A stretch of DNA of 64,000 bases from Perkinsus marinus ATCC 50983 (Eukaryota > Perkinsozoa > Perkinsida > Perkinsidae): NCBI RefSeq assembly GCF_000006405.1, contig NW_003211646.1:1-64000 (forward strand), read 5' to 3'. The position numbers and the translations under genes were made by a program. The notes under the pieces were generated by a model. That model was not told where the DNA came from. It ran no database searches and worked only from the letters and a program-made list of their open reading frames with translations. Within the stretch, counting starts at the first letter, position 1; each line of letters opens with the position of its first letter. Below are positions 44,401-55,741 of the stretch, piece by piece.

Positions 44401-44439
44401 GAGGCCCTCACCGGCAGCCAGACATGCACCCGACGACAT
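41398..44439 (-). CDS. RCC1-repeat and double-BTB protein with C-terminal membrane segment
   Basis: The start is the ATG at 44439 (MSSGACLAAGEGLTRDG). RCC1-type blades follow: VSCGSDITMGSHTVLLTASG (joined by an intron of about 44 nt), FTFGALSSGRLGS, KLWGWGDNSAGQLGQG and VSCGPEHTVVAAHLGH. Then come two BTB-like parts: SVVISFVYFLYTDNLPPI and AHMFLLAAYDLSPTQFETIP with FAHAILCFVYTERLPSDL. RCC1 plus two BTB domains recalls IBtk and RCBTB proteins, which are cullin-3 adaptors. The tail has a clear hydrophobic segment, VLELLALVSVSGVIVTMVSI, just before the stop, which is not typical of those proteins. A 30-nt intron lies after FAFGRAL. A 19-nt intron (42694-42676, GTTAAAGA to TTTAAAG) restores the frame at the RCC1-BTB boundary, giving LKDCM then TVDASDNLASFFAVG. 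Confidence 0.75.
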
Positions 44440-45236
44440 AACTAGGAATGTCTGATGTGCCGCACAGGAGATGTCGACGATGGGAACTGCAATAAGCCCC
44501 GACTTTGTCTCAGCGAGTCATAGCATGCCTATTGTCACCTCGCTCATGGGCTCCTCCCACAACTCGTCTCGGCCTTCGAGCTGTTCCCGAGGCCATACCA
44601 GTGCCGAGCCTCCCAAACGACGCTGAGCCCCAGGCGTAAACAGCAGACCGGCCGACTTCACCCATCCGACAACGTCCAACTAAGTCGTCTTGGATCGGTC
44701 TTATTCATAGCATTTAACCCACAGGTGTTTCTCTCAGTGACATTCCTCGCAGACTGCTTTACACGACAATAAGCAGTAACGTAATAGCCCGATCCACGAC
44801 AGACTCCAGATGTAATGAGCTCTTCCCCAACCTGTGGGGCTAGACGGCAACAGTCTCGGCAGTAACCTCAGACTGGTGCTCTCGCTGCCTCTCTCTGTTT
44901 CCCTGGTTAAAGTTAATCAGCGTGTCAACTATGGCTCGTATAATCTACCATCTCAGACTTGCATGATTGGGTTTCCGAGAAGAAGTCAGATCGGTCTACG
45001 TCAGAACCCTCAGACTGGCGATCTCGCTGCCTTTTTCTGTTTCCCTGGTTACAGTTGATAAGCGTTTCAACTATGGCTCGTATGATCTACTATGTCAAAC
45101 GTGTATAATTTAGTTTACACTCAAAAAACACAATAAACGGTTAATGAAAGACAAGTACTCAGTAAGGTTTGAGAGATACTGCAACAGTGTCTGTGAAAGC
45201 ATTAAAACTGGACATATAGTCGCTACTAGTGCCACT
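44440..45236. other. Intergenic region with an imperfect tandem repeat
   Basis: No firm gene lies between the RCC1/BTB start and the 3' end of the glycerol-3-phosphate dehydrogenase gene. The main content is the duplicated segment listed separately. Confidence 0.4.
44866..45106. repeat. Imperfect tandem duplication, 142-nt period
   Basis: Segment 44866-44964 recurs at 45008-45106. Both copies share CCTCAGACTGG, TCTCGCTGCC, CTGTTTCCCTGGTTA and CAACTATGGCTCGTAT in order, with about a dozen substitutions. Neither copy is in a recognised gene. Confidence 0.75.
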
Positions 45237-46932
45237 CTACTCCTCACGAAGGGGACGGCTCTGCAACAGTGTGAGAGCTTCTCTAACGTCCTTACCTTCG
45301 TAGAGCACCTTGTACACTTCCCCACCTACGACACCAACAACACTAGTCATACCACACCTCGCTGAAATACTTACAGATGGGCATATCAACATCCAGCTGG
45401 GCAGCCATCGTCCACAGACTCTTTGCGGTGGCCACACCTTCGGCCACACTCTTCATCGAGGCGTTGATTTCCTCCAAGGTCTCCCCTTTAGCGAGTCGAT
45501 GACCAACCTGACAGCAAAGGTATTCCTTGACAGTTCCATACGATAGCCCTTACCGTGAAGTTGCGAGAAAGCTCAGAGGAACACGTGAGCAACAGATCCC
45601 CCACGCCGGCCAGCCCCGACATGCACTTGGAATTAGAACCCATTTTCCTCGCTAAAACCGAAAACCGTGAGAAGACTACTCGGTGAACAGGACCTCACCT
45701 AAACGGTCGAGCTCAGCAAGCCCTCGGCAAATAAGAGCTGCCCTAGTGTTGTTGCCAAACCCCAACCCGGTAGAAGCACCAGAGGCGATAGCAAGAACCT
45801 ACACTGCGGAAAATGCATAGGCAGAAGTCTACGATAGTCGCTTACATTCTTCACTGCGCCACAAATTTCACAACCGATGAAGTCATCAGAAGTGTAGACA
45901 CGGAAATTGGCCTCTCGGCTGGACAACTGATTCTGGACCTACCACATAGCACGAACTAACAGAACCCCAACCTTTGGAATTCCACAGAATTGAAGACCAC
46001 CCCGTACCCTAGTCGCAACCTCTTTATTTTTCGAGGCAACAGTCACGTTAGTGGGCTGATTCTGCGCCATCTCCTTGGCGAACGACGGACCAGCAAGAAC
46101 TGCCAGGTGCTTGCTATATTTACCTGATGGAGAACTTCCTTCAATCAAAATCAACGGCTTAACGAGGGAGTCAACTGCTCGACGAGAACGATGACGATCC
46201 TTTGGCATCAGTGAGGCAATTCCTCTAAGCACTCACCAGGCAGCTCATCCTCGACGATTTGATATGGAGTTTCTAGCGAGTCTACTTCGATGCCTTTAGC
46301 ACAGAGAACAATTGGAACGCCAACAGGGAGACGGGCTCTGAGAAGAAAGTTATCTACGAAGGGCGAGATGAATCCACGGACCCATAGGGCAAGATCTACG
46401 ACGGCGACCTGGAATTACCTGTTCGATGCTACAAAGTCTCGTAGGAACTGTGTTGGGATGACGAGAAGGACCATCTCGACGCCTGAAGGACACCGTAGAT
46501 AACCAGCACTCCAACGCAGGAACTACAACGAAACTGCAGGTCCTACCTTCCACGGCTTCGTCAACAGAATTGGTCCAATGAATGGAATCAGGCAGGCGGA
46601 CACCTGGTAGATAATTCACATTTTCCCGGGTCTCGTTAACCTAAACAAGAAAAAACAGGGCGTACAGTGAGCACACCCGACACGAGGCAGGCTGGCGCAT
46701 AACACCAGAACATATAGCACCATGACGTGAATAAAGGTCGCAGAGGAATTGGAGTGGCATTGGCAGCGCTTACCGTTTTGCACTGCTCCTCAGTCCTAGC
46801 CCAGACGGACACATCGCACCCTTTCCTAGCAAGTGCCAAGGCGAGTGCTGTTCCGAAGCTACCACCTCCGATAACAGCAGCACGATTGATTGCTTCCGTC
46901 GCCACTGAGTTAGAACGCTCGCTGAGTGACAT
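45237..46932 (-). CDS. GPD: NAD-dependent glycerol-3-phosphate dehydrogenase
   Basis: Starts at the ATG at 46932; the first exon is 46932-46774; ends TAG at 45239-45237. The Rossmann fold opens with [20 protein letters not shown] and [10 protein letters not shown]. Later exons carry [55 protein letters not shown] (with the catalytic-type Lys of GAVKNV), [40 protein letters not shown] and the C-terminus [16 protein letters not shown]. All the conserved blocks of the GpsA/GPD1 family are present. It converts dihydroxyacetone phosphate to glycerol-3-phosphate for lipid synthesis or redox balance. Short introns separate the blocks, and their exact borders were not all resolved. Confidence 0.9.
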
Positions 46933-47203
46933 AGTATTTTTGAACCACGAGATGGTAAGTAAAAACTATACTAACAATTAAAAGGACTGAAAGCGAAACT
47001 CCCTAGGGTAGTTTTCTCTAGACATAAGCTACATTTAACGCATCCTTAGAGGCAAGTTCGAATCCGATGATCTGCTAAGATTCATGTAGTTGCGTAAGCT
47101 AGTTGGTTGGATAATGAGACGTATTCAACACAACGACAAATGATACTACATTTGATCTACTATTATGTGTCGTTATGTGCGAGTAACGTAGAACGTTATC
47201 GAA
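46933..47203. other. Upstream region of the dehydrogenase gene
   Basis: No gene was recognised. The right part from about 47150 is the 5' edge (plus-strand view) of the duplicated tRNA module. Confidence 0.4.
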
Positions 47204-47275
47204 TAACCCCGGCGGGACTTGAACCCGCAACCTTCGGCTCCGGAAACCGACGCGCTTCCATTGCGCCACGAGGTC
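47204..47275 (-). tRNA. tRNA-Arg (anticodon CCG), copy 1
   Basis: Read on the minus strand this is a 72-nt cloverleaf. The acceptor GACCTCG pairs with CGGGGTT (one G-U at each of positions 1 and 5). The D stem is GCGC/GCGC. The anticodon stem TCGGT/GCCGA encloses TTCCGGA, so the anticodon is CCG, reading CGG (Arg). The T arm is GCGGG-TTCAAGT-CCCGC. CCA is not encoded. No intron is present. Confidence 0.92.
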
Positions 47276-47864
47276 TTGATGGCGACTTTAGTCTCTCGTG
47301 AGCACACGGAATATGTGAAAGTCTCGTATTTGTTTTCCGATAGACTGGCTGGCTTCTCAATGAGTGCAGGTCCAGGCTTGCAGGGGGCAAATTCAAGCAA
47401 GCCTAGCAAGTATTGCTCGTGAGGGCGTGGCGCACGTTATTGTGATCGACTCGAACGAGAAGGTTGTGCAACCGGCCGAGGATCAGGTGACAGCAATCTG
47501 GCTGTGCAGACGTATCTCGAGCCGGTTCGCCTTGGAATTTTATCTTTTATTTTTATTTTTACTAGTTGTTTGGGGGACGTTGCCTATGTGCCCGCGTGCT
47601 AGGCAATGTGACTGTGGTGTTAAGCCAATGCACGGCGTGTTGTGAGGTTCGATATTATTACCGCCCTCTGCTGCCTAGTTGGCTAGCACTCAGTGTCACC
47701 CAACACTCCCAAATAACTAATGCGATGCGGTGGAGCGTGCCTTGAAAGTGTTGAACGTGAGATCACGCGTTGACAAGGCTGGATAGGGACATGCCACCCG
47801 AGCTTCATATCATAATCGTCATATTATGTGTCGTTGTGTGCAAGTAACTTGGTACATTGGCGAA

Positions 47865-47936
47865 TAACCCCGGCGGGACTTGAACCCGCAACCTTCGGCT
47901 CCGGAAACCGACGCGCTTCCATTGCGCCACGAGGTC
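47865..47936 (-). tRNA. tRNA-Arg (anticodon CCG), copy 2
   Basis: All 72 nt are identical to the copy at 47204-47275. The flanks are also similar (GCACACGGAATATGTGAAA on the left side of transcription; TTATGTGTCGTT on the other). The two copies therefore arose by duplication of a larger segment. Confidence 0.92.
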
Positions 47937-48141
47937 TTGGTGGTGACTATAGTTTCTCATGAGCACACGGAATATGTGAAATCTCGTATTTTCTCGTATA
48001 CAGGCAAGGCTGATAGGGACGGGCCACCCGAGGTTCATATCATAATCGTCAAGGCCGAGCGCCACGTGACGCCAGCCGACATGCCTAGGTCTCTACCGGT
48101 ACTTTTTGATTGTGGAGACTTGTTGATGATCTCACCTCAAT

Positions 48142-50955
48142 ATGTCTGACGTCGTACAAGAGAATATGGAAGCAATGCTCCCTGAGCTCATGGACCTGCA
48201 AGAGAAAGGGGTAGTAGTGGGGTGGGGGATAGGCGGCGGTTCGAGACGGGGCTCCATATTTCAGATCTTCACTGTCAAGGAGCTTAGAGATATCGCCAAA
48301 AAGCGACGTAATATGGAGTATGAGCTTCAAGCTGGCAACTGCACCAAAGCCCAGTAAGTCGGCAACGACGCCTTTAGAGAGCCATCGTGGTATGGTGAAC
48401 GAGAATAGTTGTTTTCGTTTTGCCAGATTCCTCAAGTATATTAAGCACGAAGTTAAAGTTGAGAATATCCGACGGAAAAGGTAGTATCGATGAACGGGAA
48501 GCCGTCCGCTGCTCTCATCGAAACTTTTTTCAGACTCGCCGGTATCAAGGATACTGTTCGTAAGCGCAGCATCTCGGACATATCCATACAGCGCCGCATT
48601 CACAGCATATACGATAGGTAGTGAGGAGTATCTATTATTGCTCGGGGTCCACGCATTGCTCGATCGCTGGGACAGATGAAGGGTTCTTGAGCTGTTGTTA
48701 TGGCGACTCAACTGCTCTCTTTGTAGGTGCTTGGCGCGCTTCGGATCGAAAGACCTCCCTCTCTGGTACCACTATCTACAATATTGTATGGACTCTGGAA
48801 GTGAGTACTACAATACTCCTATGCGCTCTCAAGGATCCGATACAGGAAGCTAATCATGTGATGTCAGGCACCAAAATGCTTTTGAAGATCGTCATGCGTG
48901 CTTTGCGGTTCTTCCCTTCGGACCATGGCCTGTGGTTGATAGCTTGCGATCGCGAGGTCCGTCTCGGACACCTCAACAACGCAAGGTGGTACAGTAGATG
49001 GCGATTCTTATTATGGGAGCCACATCGTCTCCACAGGTCTCTCATGCAACGAGCTCTACGTGTCGTGCCCACGGGCACACCAGGGCGAGCAGAGTTGTTG
49101 TCGGCTTTCATCAAGCTTGAGGCGGTTGCTCTGAACAGGTCTCTCAAAGGCGGGGAGGAGGTAGACCGGAGAGTTCAGAACTCGGTTGAGGAAAGCGATC
49201 AGCCTATGGCCACAGTTTCCTCTGTTCACGTAGGTGTCCTGCGCGGTATTGCAAGTTCTTTACAAGCACGGAGTGTCCGATCTAGCTGGAAGTCCGTCAC
49301 TCCCACGATTTGTAATGCTCTACCTATGAGTTTATCATATGTCTTCCACACAGTTGCTCCATTTCCTGGATGTCGTCCTGAGGTTGCAAGAATCAGTGTC
49401 GGCGGCTGGCAAGGAAGTGGCAGGACTGGGCGATCTAATGGTAGTAACGCTTGCTCGCCGGAGGGTGGGAACGAGGATCATAGTTATGTGAATTCGTCGT
49501 GTGTCGAGAGTCGGGGTCGTCGCTATTGCTTTGTACTCATCGTCACCCATCTGTCATTCAGGTCTCGGCTATTAGCGCTTGTGTGGAGCATTCGAACGAG
49601 TACCCCGAACTGGCTGAAGTTGAATGGCGTCTCAAGTGGCAAGGACCGGAAGGGGCCAACGAAAGAAGACTAAATAGGGTAGTGAGGGGCGAGGGTCCCT
49701 ATCGGCACTGCTTGTCGTCCTTAGTCTGTGGGCTCTATCGTCGAGACTGGGTCCGTGGATAGCCTCAAGGCATTCGTGCAGTTCTGTCTGAAATCACGTG
49801 CTTTCATCATGGACGATGCCTCTCCAAATGGCGATACGACTGACAGTAAGCCTGGGCTCATCGAAGCCTTCGAGGGTTGTGATACTATAGATACGTCGGG
49901 CAAGGAAGAGGACGTATGGGCGGCCCTTCCTACGGTGATGGTGGATCCCGAGGTGGCAGCTGCTGTACTATGGTCCTTTGCCAAAGGGGCTACTGGAGAC
50001 ATGCTGGCAGCCTTGATCGAAGGAGCTGAGGTATACGTGGTGTTACAGTAGGCCTTGATAGAGAAGTTAGGTACTGAGCCCGAGCATGTTGGTCCCTCAA
50101 GAGGTCATAGATCATGTTGAGGAGGAGTGCATGAAGGGCACTAGTCAGGGAGTAAAGTTGCTGGTGTTGGGGTCGAGGATGGGATGCAAGACTGGCATTG
50201 AGACGTGGCTCCAGTCTGACTCACACCGTCGATCGCTCAGTAGGTCTCTAGGGAGAAGTGTGTACGTCCTTACCCATGGAGTTCGCTGTCATCAATCATT
50301 GCAAATTTGACTTCCCTCAGGTGCGGGAGATTCCGAGGCTTTCCTCCCACATGTAGTGGAGACTAGCAGGGAGTATGTCTACGGCCTGTTGCTGTGCACA
50401 AGACCGGACTGTTGTGGCGAGGTAGATCCCTGTGTCTAGGCTTATTGATCTACTCGCGAGCTAAGGTATGTCGAGCTTATCTCGCAACTGCGGACTCTCG
50501 GGAGGAAGCTGAGAAGCTTGCGAAGGAATGCCTCGAAGAAATCAGGAGTCGTCGTAATGCAGCTGTGGCTAAGTGGAATAAGGAGCAGCTCGCGCGAGTC
50601 GCCCTCCCCTGTGTAGAATGCGTAAGAGAATTGGGGTATCCTTCACTGTGAGTAGGATGTTGCTGTTAGTTGCTGGCTGATGAGGACGTCCCTGTGCGGG
50701 AGCAGAAGCATCTATTCGAGACCATGATCTCATTGCTGTCATCGGTCCCGTCAATGCTGCCAGAGTTAGTCGAGTGGTGGTTGAAGTACACAACTAGCAA
50801 GGCAGGGAACGCCGCGTTGTAAGCGATAACGGTCGCGGATTCTGGAGTCGGGGAGTCGGGTTCGATGTAGGTACTGGAAGGCTCTACAAGACCTGCCGCC
50901 GTCAGTTCATGCTACTTTTGCGGCCCAATACCAAGAAATTGTAAACGGAGAATAG
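48142..50955 (+). CDS. UTP6: UTP6-like U3 snoRNP / SSU processome protein
   Basis: Exon 1 reads SDVVQENMEAMLPELMDLQE, and the next reads FTVKELRDIAKKRRNMEYEL, matching the conserved Utp6 N-terminus (ERIEDRLPELEQLE and the RR..EY motif). HAT-like helices follow: FLKYIKHEVKVE, ISIQRRIHSIYDR, PLWYHYLQYCMDSG, MLLKIVMRALRFFPSDHGLW and LMQRALRVVPTGTPGRAELL. Later exons include LKAFVQFCLKSRAFIMDDA, EAEKLAKECLEEIRSRRNA, HLFETMISLLSSVPSMLPEL and the last exon YWKALQDLPPSVHATF, ending in TAG at 50953-50955. Utp6 is part of the UtpB module that assembles the small ribosomal subunit precursor. Middle exon borders (49150-49750) are uncertain. Only about 90 nt separate its stop from the next plus-strand start. 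Confidence 0.8.
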
Positions 50956-51042
50956 CTGAGCTTTGCCATACCGCACCACTGTCAACAACGTAGATAAGGT
51001 TTCTATACTGGTCTTGGAGTAGCTGCTTCTGTGACGAGGAGA

Positions 51043-52500
51043 ATGGTCTCGCTTATCTTCCCTAGTATCTTGTTTTTCATGAGCAACCATAATGTCTTAG
51101 GGCAGGCTGAAACTGTGAGTTTTCCTCCAACTCAAAATGAGATGCCCTCGGAGTACATTGGATCTGACGCTGTGTGGGTTGATGCCGGCGAATGCTTAGG
51201 AGATGGAGTTTGTATTCAGAGAGACGCGGAGTGGCCGGTTTATGATCTCAACAGCATTTCTGCAACGCAAGTTCACTGTGGCGCAGTCGGTCCCTGTCGG
51301 TGACGTGTGAGTGGTGGTGGTGGTACGTGTAGGTCGCTTGAAGTGCATATCGCTTTGTCAGTATCTACCCCTGTCTGGTGCCGATGTGCTGCAGTATAGT
51401 ATTGGGAAATGAATATAAAGTGATTGAGTATAGCGAGGATGCTCCTGGGTCGATAGATCCAATAACTCAGCGTAAGCGCCGTAGACTGCATTCATTGAGG
51501 AAGCTGGAGTTTCCAGAACGGCGCCCTGGATCTGGTCGGGAGGTCTTCCGTGGTAAGCAGACGTGGGATGGGCTGTGGACAGCATGGTGCTCGCCGCCAC
51601 ATTCTCGGCCGGTCAACTTCACCATCGACCTCTTGAGACCTGTCACTCCAACGGAGGTGCTGAGATTGAGCTCAAGCCTTGAACTGATTTTAGTGGGGTA
51701 GTGTACAGGTGCCGTTCTTGCAAGCTTCTTGTGATGAGGATACGCTGACTGTGGTAGAAGTAGACACAGGGGATGTTATTGGTACCGTCCGCGACTATAC
51801 CAGAGAATGCCTCTTTTGTCTACCGTTCGGCTCAATGACGTTAGAGATCGAGATGCCGGGAGATGAGTTGGCAGAATCGGAGCGGTTCTATATCACGGGT
51901 GAGTAGTAGCGTCATGATTTTCGAGGGTCGTTATTGTGTTGCTCAGGTAGCGGCTGCCAGACTCCCGTCATCTGTTGCTGCACTTCCTGTTGCTTCTGCA
52001 TCGGTGCATGCAGACGAGTTGAATTCGCCATCCTCGATGAGGACGATTCTGTGGTGGGACAGATCGCTAAAGTCAGTCCATCATGTACGAGGGAAATTAC
52101 TAGAGTACTTTGACAGTGACACTTGTGCAGGTTCAGAAGTGTGTGACTCGACCTGCCGAGTGTCACCAACGGCTGATAGGTTTTTCGTCGAGATTTCGGA
52201 GTCACATTCAGACTGGCTTTCGAAGGCTACCGGTTATGACTCTCCACATAGGAAGCAAACGAGGATCGAAGACATTTACGTACGACCTGGACGAGGCGCC
52301 ACTTGTTGTTGTTGTTGTTGTTGGATGCATGGTGGTTTCCAGGCCCTTCTCATGGCAGCGGTGATGTTTCTGGACTTGCGCCAATTCAGTTGTTGGCAGA
52401 CAGAATCGGAACTTTATTGATTGCAATTTTTAACGAGATAGTTTTACAAATTGTGGTATTGAGTTCGCAGTGTTTGGGCAAGTGATGATTCCGATTCCAT
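51043..52500 (+). CDS. Secreted or membrane protein, faintly scramblase-like
   Basis: The ATG at 51043 gives a hydrophobic N-terminus, MVSLIFPSILFFMSNHNVLG, probably a signal sequence. Coding pieces follow: SEYIGSDAVWVDAGECLG, YKVIEYSEDAPGSIDPITQR, SRPVNFTIDLLRPVTPTE joined through an intron of about 57 nt to VPFLQASCDEDTLTVVEVDT, GDVIGTVRDYTRECLF and GSMTLEIEMPGDELAESERF. The order hydrophobic strand, RP, cysteine region, G-x-IG-x-V recalls phospholipid scramblases, but the resemblance is weak and the signal peptide is atypical for them. A (GTT)n microsatellite lies at about 52306-52325. The 3' end is not resolved; hydrophobic frames continue to about 52480. Confidence 0.4.
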
Positions 52501-53120
52501 TTGGTGATCGGTGGTGACAGAAAGTGTGTGTCACATACTGAAATCTTCGCCGTGTGTTGGTCGTCGAGATAATAATGATGGCTTGGTGAAGATGCACGCT
52601 GCTCGTGGAGCGTGTTGGGGCACAAGTGTGGTCCTTTCCAGAGAGAGGTCGAAGCCATTCGAGGTATTCAACAGGAAATGAGGATGATAGTTTCCGATGA
52701 CGATGTCATAGGGATCAATAATTTTGACCCAGAGGGGAGAAAGACAATTTCGAAGCTCCCATGAGCAATGGAGGACACGTAAAGTTTACGTCGTAAACAC
52801 ATAGTCTGATCGATTGTATCCGTGCGGTTCAGCGGCATCTTCTGTTTGGATATACTGTAGTCACCATCTTTTCGAATGAGCTGCTCGTTATGGGCATGGA
52901 GGCGTGGATGGATCCAAATTTGGTCATCGAATGCCAAAGTCGACTTACTCTAGGAAGCTTGATAATCTTGCCAATCTTGCCAATCTTGCTAATCTTGCAT
53001 TTCCTCAGGAATCGATTGTTCCTCGACAAGGTGTTTCTGCGCATCATTGAACTTGAAGCCGCACATTTTGATTGCTGGTGCCCTCAGCCTTGTTAATCTC
53101 GGCAAACAGTGTCCTGAGCT
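52501..53120. other. Intergenic with a short 9-nt tandem repeat
   Basis: No gene was recognised. At about 52963-53000 the unit AATCTTGCC is repeated four times with small changes. Confidence 0.5.
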
Positions 53121-55380
53121 ATGACGGCCGATCCGCTGAAAGGCATGACCTCGGTTTATGACCCTAGCGCGTCTTTTGGCGCTGTCGAGAGCGTGCCTGC
53201 GGCGAGTCTCCAGATGCCTGTTGAGGCTCCTTCGAGTATTACTGGGTGCTTGTGGAAGAGGCAGTGGATGTGTGTGTCGCAGGTCTGGGGAACTTCAAAG
53301 GCGTCATGCTCTGTAATCGTCCAGGGGACGTTGAAGCGGAGCGACGAGAAGCGATACAGTCTGACGGGCGACCACCACCGTTTAAGAATGCCATCTCAGC
53401 GACACATAGTGACCCAGTAGGTTGTTGTTATTGCAGCCGTCCGGATCACAGTCTGGCTTTGGTTTAGTTGGGTCTTACTCCTCCTCGTCTTGCTGGTGTG
53501 GCAGAAGGCTGGTCCAAGCGGCTAGCGCCACCTAAGGCTGTGAGTCCTTTGTGGCTACGGCTTGTTGAATTCTCGACAATGTGTGCGGGGATGTGTCTGT
53601 GACTCAGATATTGCGGAATCATATTCGGTGGTTGAAGGCTTTTGGTAAAAAAGTAGCGATCGAGCGAGCTCAACGGGTAGGTCGATCCGCTGTGGTCTGG
53701 CGTTGGATGGGAGTAACATCTCCCAGGTGGAGGCTGTTAGGAAGGAAAAGGAAAAGTTCAAGAGAATAAATGAATTTGCAGCGAAGCAAAGAGCGGAAGT
53801 TCGAAAGGTACGCATTCCTCTGCCTTATAGTAACGCCAATGGAAGCAGACGCATGAGCGCCTCTTTCTGCAGTGAGTTTGTTTATGAGCAGCTGACCTTA
53901 GTATATCGATCGCGTCCTCGTGGGGGATTTTGGTTGTATTCGTGGTCGATAAGGAATGACTAGGACAGGTACTGGAAGGTATCAAGGAGACCTTCGAGGC
54001 GGATGATGGTGTCCGGCGGGAGACAGGCTTCGATGGTGTTGGTATTGAGGATGGTAGTGCTGAGAGAAAGTGCCTCGAGCAAGCAGTGGCTGGGAAGAAG
54101 GGGAAGTCTGATAGACGGTTAAAGGGCAGACCACTATGGTCTTTGACAGAGGCCCAAGCGCAAGAGGCTGCCCAGGTAGAGGGCTCGTGTTAGAAGTGCG
54201 TGGTGGAGTGTGTGCAGGTTGATGAAGAGGAGCTGCTGGAGTTCGCTGAGACTGTCAACTTCGACGAGTATATCAACGACTTGGAGTTCCGGACTGCCCT
54301 TGCAGTGATGAAGGTAAGGGTGTTAGCCTGTGAGGGGTGGGAGGTGGCGAGCGTTGTAGGATCGGGCTGGAAAGCTGAGTAGAGAACAAGAGAGATTCCG
54401 TAGGGCCCTGCAAGAGGCTTATGACAGGGAGCTCGAGGAGCAAGAGGCTCAAGCCGTTGATGAGGATGCTGGTGAGTGGTGGGGGCTCTACACCTTTTCA
54501 ATGCCAAATTCAGCAGGTGAAAGTGAGCTTTCGTTGGTCGAAATTGGTCTCGTGTTTGGTGAAGTTGAACTTTCCTCTCAGAATTCATTGGTTTTATTTA
54601 GGAATTTGAGCTCGGATTTCGAACGTGAACTTACATTCCGTGAAAAACTTTTTGCACTCTACGAAAATCAAATTTCCTTTTTTTTGAATTTGTTCTTTCC
54701 ATTGCTGAATTTGAGATAGGAAGGATGTGCGGAAGAAGCCGGGGTGGGTATTCTTATGCAGACTCCACATTAGAGCTGTAGAAGATTTTCGATCGATTAT
54801 CGACTTTCACTCGGAGGCGAAAGTGTTACTGGTTCCACCCATTGTGCGCGATTGCACGCATGTGCATAGCTGATCAAACGTGCCCCTCATAGATCAAGAC
54901 AGAGATCTACACAACTTCCCCCGACACGTGTTATCGATTTTTGAGTCACGACCAAGCAGCAAATGGTCAGTCGTTGGTGTCAGGATGTGACCAGGCTAGT
55001 GATGATGGAATCGGGTCAATAAGCGGTATAGGCTTCGAGGACTCGGCTAGCCAGAAGGGGAGGGATGATTCAGTATTGACCAGCAGCGCCTCGGCGGCAT
55101 CGGCATCCATGAGGTGATTCGAGAGGGAGAATGTGGTCGGTTTTTACGTTTGTTTTTTTTTCTCATAGGGACCTTCACAGGCCAGTCAATCAGGACGGTC
55201 GACCTGGCTGGGATTCGAAGCCGTTACCGGTGGACGATGAGACGCATAGCATTGTGAGTCAGGTCCTCAGGGATAATCAGCAGGTAGTCTCTGATAGTGA
55301 TCAGATTTTGGCTGCATGCCTGCGTTGCAGATACGGAGTATTCACAATGGCAGGTCGGTTCGCGGTGTATTGGAGACTAT
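53121..55380 (+). CDS. Conserved coiled-coil protein, possibly ciliary
   Basis: The ATG at 53121 (MTADPLKGMTSVYDPSASFG) begins exon 1. A 23-nt intron (53236-53258, GTATTACT to TGGAAG) joins PVEAPSK to AVDVCVAGLGNFKGVMLCN. Next come RPPPFKNAISATHSDP, LGLTPPRLAGVAEGWSKRLA, ILRNHIRWLKAFGKKVAIER, QVEAVRKEKEKFKRINEFAA (coiled coil), VDEEELLEFAETVNFDEYIN (followed by DLEFRTALAVMK) and ERFRRALQEAYDRELEEQEA. C-terminal segments are ASDDGIGSISGIGFEDSA and HSIVSQVLRDNQQVVSDSD. The motif of an acidic helix plus DFxxYIxDLExxxAL and the NRPxxxxE start recalls uncharacterised flagellar-associated coiled-coil proteins, but no specific family is claimed. Region 54480-54720 is AT-rich and probably intronic. 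Confidence 0.6.
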
Positions 55381-55741
55381 AGCATCGCGGTCGAGTGGTA
55401 GCGAGGACTCGCATTTGGTGAGAGTAACAGCTATCCCAAAGCCTCAGTGAGGTTCAGGTTGTTGATCCCACAGAACAATGAGAAATAAATAAGGAAGAGG
55501 GCAGGAAGCAGCAGCACTGTGGTAGAGCTACTTCTTCAATGACATCTGTGGAGGATGCCTTATGTCCATCGAAATTCGTCGGTATGAAGTTGTAGTAGTG
55601 TCAAGTTGATACATGAAAAAAGACATGCCTTAGATGCTAATGTTGTTGTATGGTGTTGCTGTTGAGTTTTTGGGCGCGTTAATTTCATCGTGTTTTGCGT
55701 GTAGTTCCGTGTATCATCGATTCCCTATTAACTATTGGTAA
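55381..55741. other. Intergenic, upstream of patatin-like gene 1
   Basis: No coding frame was found. TTTTTGGGCGCGTTAATTTC at about 55665 shares the GGGCG/GCG half of the promoter-like element, 60-75 nt before the start codon, but lacks ATCGAT. Confidence 0.35.

Larger units (their letters stand above)
47150..48050. repeat. Duplicated module containing the tRNA-Arg genes
   Basis: 47155-47335 and 47822-47990 are diverged copies with an identical tRNA core. A further flank block, with CACCCGAG and TTCATATCATAATCGTC, occurs at 47778-47820 and again at 48004-48050, giving a second, 226-nt period. The arrangement suggests stepwise unequal exchange. Confidence 0.75.

Noticed and set aside
52306-52325. 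GTT run as a possible regulatory signal
   Set aside because: It is an ordinary trinucleotide microsatellite.
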